Source of the DNA: Ruminococcus sp.
GTDB taxonomy: Bacteria; Bacillota; Clostridia; Oscillospirales; Ruminococcaceae
DNA length: 64,000 nt
Direction: 5' to 3'
Assembly: GCA_017470535.1 (NCBI GenBank)
Contig: JAFUYP010000009.1
Coordinates: 1 to 64,000 of the forward strand
Below, piece after piece: positions 60,021 to 64,000 of the stretch. A program made the translations under genes and the position numbers. Each line of letters starts with the position of its first letter. The first letter of the stretch is position 1. A model generated the notes under the pieces. That model was not told the origin of the DNA. It ran no database searches and saw only the letters and a program-made list of their open reading frames with translations.

Positions 60021-61295
60021 ATGAGCAAGATCGAAACAAAATGTATCCAGGAGGGCTGGCAGCCCGGACAGGGTGAGCCAAGACAGGTGCCTGTCTACCA
60101 GTCTACGACCTTCAAGTATAACACCAGCGACGATATGGGCAAGCTGTTTGACCTTGAAGCATCGGGCTATTTCTATACAAGACTGCAAAATCCGACAAAC
60201 GACTATGTCGCAGCAAAAATATGCGCTTTGGAAGGCGGCGTTGCCGCAATGCTGACATCTTCCGGACAGGCTGCAAATTTCTTTGCTGTATTCAATATCT
60301 GTGAAGCAGGCGACCACTTTATAGCATCGTCGTCTATCTATGGCGGTACCTTCAACCTTTTCGGTACTACAATGAAGAAAATGGGTATTGAGTGCAGCTT
60401 CTTTGACCCCAGGATGACAGATGATGAGATAAAGGCTCTTATCAAGCCCAATACAAAGGCGGTTTTCGGTGAAACCATCACAAACCCGACCTGTGATGTT
60501 TTCGATATAGAGCGCTTTGCAAAGATAGCGCACGAAGCAGGTGTGCCACTTATCATCGACAATACCTTTGCGACCCCTGTAAACTGCCGCCCGATAGAGT
60601 GGGGCGCTGATATAGTGACTCACTCCACCACAAAATATATGGACGGTCACGCATCGGCAGTCGGCGGCGCAATAATCGACAGCGGCAATTTCGACTGGGA
60701 TAAGTATAAGGAAAAATACCCCATGCTCACAACTCCTGACGAGAGCTATCACGGTCTTGTCTATACCGAGAAGTTCGGCAAGGCTGCATATATCACAAAG
60801 GCTACATCACAGCTTATGAGAGATCTCGGCTCTATCCAGTCGCCGCAGAACGCATTCTACTTAAACTTAGGGCTTGAATCGCTCATGGTAAGAATGCCCC
60901 GCCACTGCGAGAACGCTCTTAAAATAGCAAAATTCTTAAAGGATAACGATAAGGTCGCATGGATAAAGTACCCCGACCTTCCGGACGACCCGAATAATGC
61001 GCTTGCGAAAAAGTACCTGCCTAATGGTTCATGCGGCGTAATGTGCTTTGGCATCAGGGGCGGCAGAGAGGAAAGCATCAAGTTCATGGACAGCTTGAAG
61101 CTTATAGCAATAGTAACACACGTTGCAGATGCACGCACCTGCCTGCTCCACCCTGCGAGCCATACCCATAGACAGATGTCTGATGAGCAGCTTTTAGAAG
61201 CAGGTATTGCACCCGACCTTATAAGACTGTCAGTAGGACTTGAAAACGCCGACGACTTGATAGAGGATATAAAACAGGCGCTTGATAAGATATGA
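60021..61295 (+). CDS. O-acetylhomoserine sulfhydrylase (second MetY-type)
   Basis: A 424-residue PLP enzyme of the MetY class. It shows PVYQSTTFKYNT, YTRLQNPTNDYVAAKICALEGG, the aspartate region LIIDNTFATPVNCRPIEWGAD and the PLP lysine in THSTTKYMDGHASAV. It makes homocysteine from O-acetylhomoserine and sulfide, the general methionine route. It is distinct from the MetY at 24144, the two matching only in the family core. AAAAGGAGTAATG provides a ribosome site. It ends at a strong terminator. It lacks any AACGTT operator, so this copy is probably not controlled by the LacI-type regulator. Confidence 0.9.
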   Translation: MSKIETKCIQEGWQPGQGEPRQVPVYQSTTFKYNTSDDMGKLFDLEASGYFYTRLQNPTNDYVAAKICALEGGVAAMLTSSGQAANFFAVFNICEAGDHFIASSSIYGGTFNLFGTTMKKMGIECSFFDPRMTDDEIKALIKPNTKAVFGETITNPTCDVFDIERFAKIAHEAGVPLIIDNTFATPVNCRPIEWGADIVTHSTTKYMDGHASAVGGAIIDSGNFDWDKYKEKYPMLTTPDESYHGLVYTEKFGKAAYITKATSQLMRDLGSIQSPQNAFYLNLGLESLMVRMPRHCENALKIAKFLKDNDKVAWIKYPDLPDDPNNALAKKYLPNGSCGVMCFGIRGGREESIKFMDSLKLIAIVTHVADARTCLLHPASHTHRQMSDEQLLEAGIAPDLIRLSVGLENADDLIEDIKQALDKI

Positions 61296-61303
61296 TAACG
61301 ACA

Positions 61304-61336
61304 AACAGGACTGCATATTCGCAGCCCTGTTTTATT
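61304..61336 (+). terminator. Terminator of the second MetY gene
   Basis: AACAGGACTGC (61304-61314) pairs with GCAGCCCTGTT (61321-61331) with one mismatch, followed by TTTATT. Confidence 0.75.
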
Positions 61337-61343
61337 ATAGAGA

Positions 61344-61465
61344 TAAAAAAATTTGCCGCTCATAACGAGCGGCAAAATGCGTCATCAAGTGCGTGGGCTT
61401 CGATCTTGTTGTCTCTTTGTCTGCCTCAGCCTATATTTTAAAAGCGGCACGTCTGCCTGTCTTTG
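61344..61465 (-). ncRNA. Probable stand-alone small RNA gene of unknown class
   Basis: Between convergent metY and the ATPase gene, the minus strand carries a consensus-like promoter. About 100 bp later a strong terminator follows: TTTGCCGCTC (61352-61361) and GAGCGGCAAA (61367-61376) form a 10-bp stem, ending in a run of T (A-run at 61345-61351 on the plus strand). No ORF of meaningful length and no downstream gene on that strand exist, so the transcript of roughly 120 nt ends in convergent space. This rules out a riboswitch and supports a small RNA. I could not match it to 6S, SRP, RNase P or other known classes. Confidence 0.6.
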
Positions 61466-61470
61466 CCAAA

Positions 61471-61499
61471 ATAATACCATAAAACCGTGCCCGTGTCAA
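61471..61499 (-). promoter_or_regulatory. Promoter of the small RNA
   Basis: On the minus strand perfect TTGACA (61494-61499), 17 bp, TATTAT (61471-61476). It lies downstream of the ATPase stop codon at 61570, so it cannot serve that gene. Confidence 0.75.
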
Positions 61500-61569
61500 T
61501 AAAAAAATACGAACTGTAAATAAAGTTTAACTCTCCTGTAATGAAGTTACAGCTGAAATTACTGTTTTA

Positions 61570-64000
61570 TCATCTTTTTTTCACAAAAGCCGACAATAAA
61601 GCCTTTGCAGCCGGCACCGCAGCGGCAGCACCTGCGGCGATGAGAATGTGTGTTGCACTCAGCCCTTCCGCTCCGAAAATTCCCGACAGTACAGGCGTAA
61701 ATACCGCCCCGAACAGACATGAGCCGGAAAGCAGGACCGATATTATAAGCGGTATGTTGTCAAGCAGGTCTATTCTGTATAAAGGCTTTACCTCGCTCTT
61801 GCATTCAAAAACGTGTATCAGCTGACTTGCACAGAGCGTTATCATGGCAGTTGTCCTTGCACAGGCGAGCGTTGCTCCGCTGCTAAGTACAGCCCAGAAA
61901 GCAACAATAGTTGAAAGTGCAATGAGTATCCCACGAATGAATACCGAAAATAATAATCCTCCCTCAAAGAAGCTGTCACTGCTTTTGCGCGGCGGCTTAT
62001 CCATTACATTTTCCTCCGGCGGCTCAAGCCCTAAGGCAACAGCCGGCAGACCGTCGGTAACTAAATTCACAAGCAGTATCTGTGACGGCGTAAGTATCGT
62101 GGGCATTCCTATAAGTATCGCCCCGAGAGCAGCAAATACCTCGCCTATGTTGCACCCGAGCAGGAATCTTACAAACTTCCTTATGTTTGCGTATATGGCT
62201 CTGCCCTCGCAGACAGCGCCTTCGAGAGTAGCAAAGTTGTCATCGAGCAGTATTATGTCAGCCGCCTGCTTTGTGACATCTGTTCCCGTAAGCCCCATAG
62301 CAACGCCTATGTCGGCTGCTTTTATCGCAGGCGCATCGTTTACACCGTCGCCGGTCATGGCGCATATGTGACCTTTTGATTTTAGTACGTTCACTATCCG
62401 TAATTTGTGTGCCGGCGTTACTCTTGCAAATACCGCCACATGGATGATAATGTCAGAAAGCTGCTCGTCTGTCAGCTTGTCAAGCTGTGAGCCTGTCATA
62501 ACTCTGTCGCCCTCTCTTAAAATACCTGCGTCCTTAGCGACAGCCCTCGCAGTCACAGCATGATCTCCTGTTATCATGATCGTTCTTATCCCGGCTCTCC
62601 GACAGCTGAGAACTGCGCCCCTTGCTTCCTCCCTTACAGGGTCCTGCATCGCAAACAGCCCTAAGAATATCTCGCCTTTGCCAAAGTCCGCACTTGCCGC
62701 AAGCACTCTCAGCCCGGCTGCTGCATATCTCTCGCACGCCTGTAAGATGAGAGCCTTTTCATTCCCGCTCAGCTCAAAGTCGCCGTCACCGTCAAGCCTG
62801 AGCGTGCAGCTTTTTATGATGCTGTCCGGCGCACCCTTGCAAAACCTCACCCTGCTGCCGTTTTTGTCACGGACATCAACAGTCATTTTGCGGCTTTCGC
62901 TGTCAAACGGTATCTCACTTGTCCTTGTAAAGCTCTTAGCAAAGCTGAGTATATCCTCGCCCGACCTCTGTGCTGCCATAAGCAGAGCCGTTTCGGTCGG
63001 GTCGCCGTTGTAGCTTGTTTTGACTCTGCCACGGTCACGGGCGTTTTCTTTAGTGCGTGTTCTGCTTGCCGTGGCGTTGGAACAAAGCACACCTGCTAAA
63101 AGCAGCAGCCGCCACGCCCTGCTGCTGCCTGACTGTACAGCCTTGTAGCTGTTTTCCTGTAATTTGTATTCGCACGGACTTTCAGAGTATGAGAAAATAT
63201 CCGTCACCGTCATAACGTTTTTGGTAATAGTCCCTGTCTTGTCTGTGCATATCACATCAGCACACCCGAGCGTTTCAACACTTTGCAGCCGGTGGACGAG
63301 CGCCTTTCTTTTTAGCATCCTCCTGACCGCTAATGATAAAGCGATAGTCACCGCCGCCGGCAGCCCCTCGGGGATAGCTGCCACAGCAACAGTTATCGCA
63401 GTCATGAACATCTCTCCGGGATCCTCGCCCCTGAATATCCCTGCTAAGAAAACTATCACGCAGACTCCGGCACAGATGACCGCCAGCGTCTTTCCAAGCT
63501 CCGATAGCTTTTTCTGTAAAGGCGTCATTTCGTCTGCGGCTTCGTTTATCATAGTCGATATGCTTCCAAGCTGAGTGTAGCTGCCCGTAAAGCACGCCTT
63601 CATGATGCCGCTGCCTTTGAGTACCGTCGTACCCATGTACAGCATAAATTCCTTGCCTATGCTTGTTATGTCGCCCTCACCACGGTAGACGGTCTTTGCA
63701 GCCGGAACGCTCTCACCGGTGAGAGTGCTTTCATCGCATTCAAGTGAACTGCACTTTAAAATATACCCGTCGCACGGTATCCTGTCACCGGCACTTATCT
63801 TTATGATGTCGCCCCTTACCACCTCATCAGACGGTATCGTTTTAAGTACACCGTCCCTGAAAACAGATGCAGTCGGGGCGGTGAGCTTTTCTAACTTTTC
63901 AAGCGTCTTTTCCACCCTGTATTCCTGAAAGAACCCAAGAGCGGCATTTATCACAACGATAATAAGGATAGGCACAGCGTCATTGTAATTCCCCATTATG
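61570..64000 (-). CDS. P-type calcium-transporting ATPase (truncated at the window edge)
   Basis: The protein's N-terminus continues beyond base 64000, so about 809 residues are visible. It is a P2-type ATPase. The actuator motif is TLTGESVPAAK, the phosphorylated Asp is in CTDKTGTITKN, the nucleotide-domain KGAP is FCKGAPDSI, and the hinge is MTGDGVNDAPAIKAADIG. Transmembrane helices include VAAIPEGLPAAVTIALS, the Ca-binding type. It probably pumps Ca2+ (or Mn2+) out of the cell. It is convergent with metY and the small RNA. Confidence 0.93.
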   Translation of the reverse strand, partial: IMGNYNDAVPILIIVVINAALGFFQEYRVEKTLEKLEKLTAPTASVFRDGVLKTIPSDEVVRGDIIKISAGDRIPCDGYILKCSSLECDESTLTGESVPAAKTVYRGEGDITSIGKEFMLYMGTTVLKGSGIMKACFTGSYTQLGSISTMINEAADEMTPLQKKLSELGKTLAVICAGVCVIVFLAGIFRGEDPGEMFMTAITVAVAAIPEGLPAAVTIALSLAVRRMLKRKALVHRLQSVETLGCADVICTDKTGTITKNVMTVTDIFSYSESPCEYKLQENSYKAVQSGSSRAWRLLLLAGVLCSNATASRTRTKENARDRGRVKTSYNGDPTETALLMAAQRSGEDILSFAKSFTRTSEIPFDSESRKMTVDVRDKNGSRVRFCKGAPDSIIKSCTLRLDGDGDFELSGNEKALILQACERYAAAGLRVLAASADFGKGEIFLGLFAMQDPVREEARGAVLSCRRAGIRTIMITGDHAVTARAVAKDAGILREGDRVMTGSQLDKLTDEQLSDIIIHVAVFARVTPAHKLRIVNVLKSKGHICAMTGDGVNDAPAIKAADIGVAMGLTGTDVTKQAADIILLDDNFATLEGAVCEGRAIYANIRKFVRFLLGCNIGEVFAALGAILIGMPTILTPSQILLVNLVTDGLPAVALGLEPPEENVMDKPPRKSSDSFFEGGLLFSVFIRGILIALSTIVAFWAVLSSGATLACARTTAMITLCASQLIHVFECKSEVKPLYRIDLLDNIPLIISVLLSGSCLFGAVFTPVLSGIFGAEGLSATHILIAAGAAAAVPAAKALLSAFVKKR

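Noticed and set aside
61344..61465. Calling the small RNA a riboswitch or 6S/SRP RNA.
   Set aside because: No gene follows on that strand, excluding a riboswitch. I could not find the conserved motifs of SRP RNA or a 6S-type closing stem.

Overview
The window looks like chromosomal DNA of an anaerobic gut or rumen Clostridia bacterium, most likely a Ruminococcus-type member of the Oscillospiraceae. The reasons are the rplM-rpsI and scpA-scpB gene orders, the spore-lineage gene ytfJ beside a DUF2953 gene and an S11 carboxypeptidase, the NHLP-type peptide exporters, the gut-Clostridia style A-T-C-A-T-R NRPS, and promoters very close to the sigma-A consensus. At least ten promoters read TTGACA or a near match, then exactly 17 bp, then TATAAT or a near match. 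This assignment is inference from sequence alone.

Layout. 1-2100 is an AT-rich acquired segment with a fused two-domain adenine methyltransferase and the start of an overlapping partner gene. It abuts the 3' end of rpsI and carries three 9-bp direct repeats at 11-bp intervals, which look like the end of an integrated element. 2168-12577 is housekeeping: rpsI-rplM with a leader, an ArsR regulator, prmA, a PII-like gene, rpmB, a site-2 protease, scpA-scpB, DUF2953-ytfJ-dac, rluB, smpB and tmRNA. A second pair of 11-bp-spaced repeats follows tmRNA. 12882-23875 is one transcription unit: a dimodular NRPS ending in a reductase, a MATE exporter fused to an anti-sigma-type ATPase, a SpoIIE-type phosphatase also fused to such an ATPase, a CapA-like phosphoesterase and a STAS protein.

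24144-34195 is a sulfur block. It holds a MetY-type sulfhydrylase, a LacI-family regulator, a cystathionine gamma-lyase/synthase and a cysteine synthase. These are followed by a nitrogenase-like set in the order nifX-nifB-nifH-nifD-nifK-nifX, without nifE or nifN. Five AACGTT-centred operator-like sites flank the two metabolic promoters. The most economical reading is a methylthio-alkane-reductase (Mar) type system that frees methanethiol or sulfide for methionine and cysteine synthesis under LacI-type control.

34240-41448 is a peptide-secretion locus: two NHLP ABC transporters (one with a C39 peptidase), a very short HlyD-like adaptor, three double-glycine leader proteins (one carrying a LysM domain) and a SARP-type regulator. 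41486-51573 mixes a VanX-like dipeptidase, TetR, LtrA, an S58 peptidase, an Fe-S aldo/keto reductase, a STAS-kinase protein, HPr, and larE-x-y-larB-larC for the nickel-pincer cofactor. 51764-59970 is a nine-gene operon not matched to any named system: a degenerate EAL protein, an exported TasA-like protein, two SipW/ER-type signal peptidases, a membrane-anchored McrB-like AAA+ ATPase, a DUF2357-like coiled-coil partner, two small proteins and a DUF4253 protein. A second MetY, a likely stand-alone small RNA gene and a truncated P-type calcium ATPase close the window.

The strongest candidates for under-described biology are the NRPS/partner-switching operon, the SipW-McrB-DUF2357 operon, the LacI-controlled nitrogenase-like sulfur cluster, and the LysM-cargo NHLP locus.
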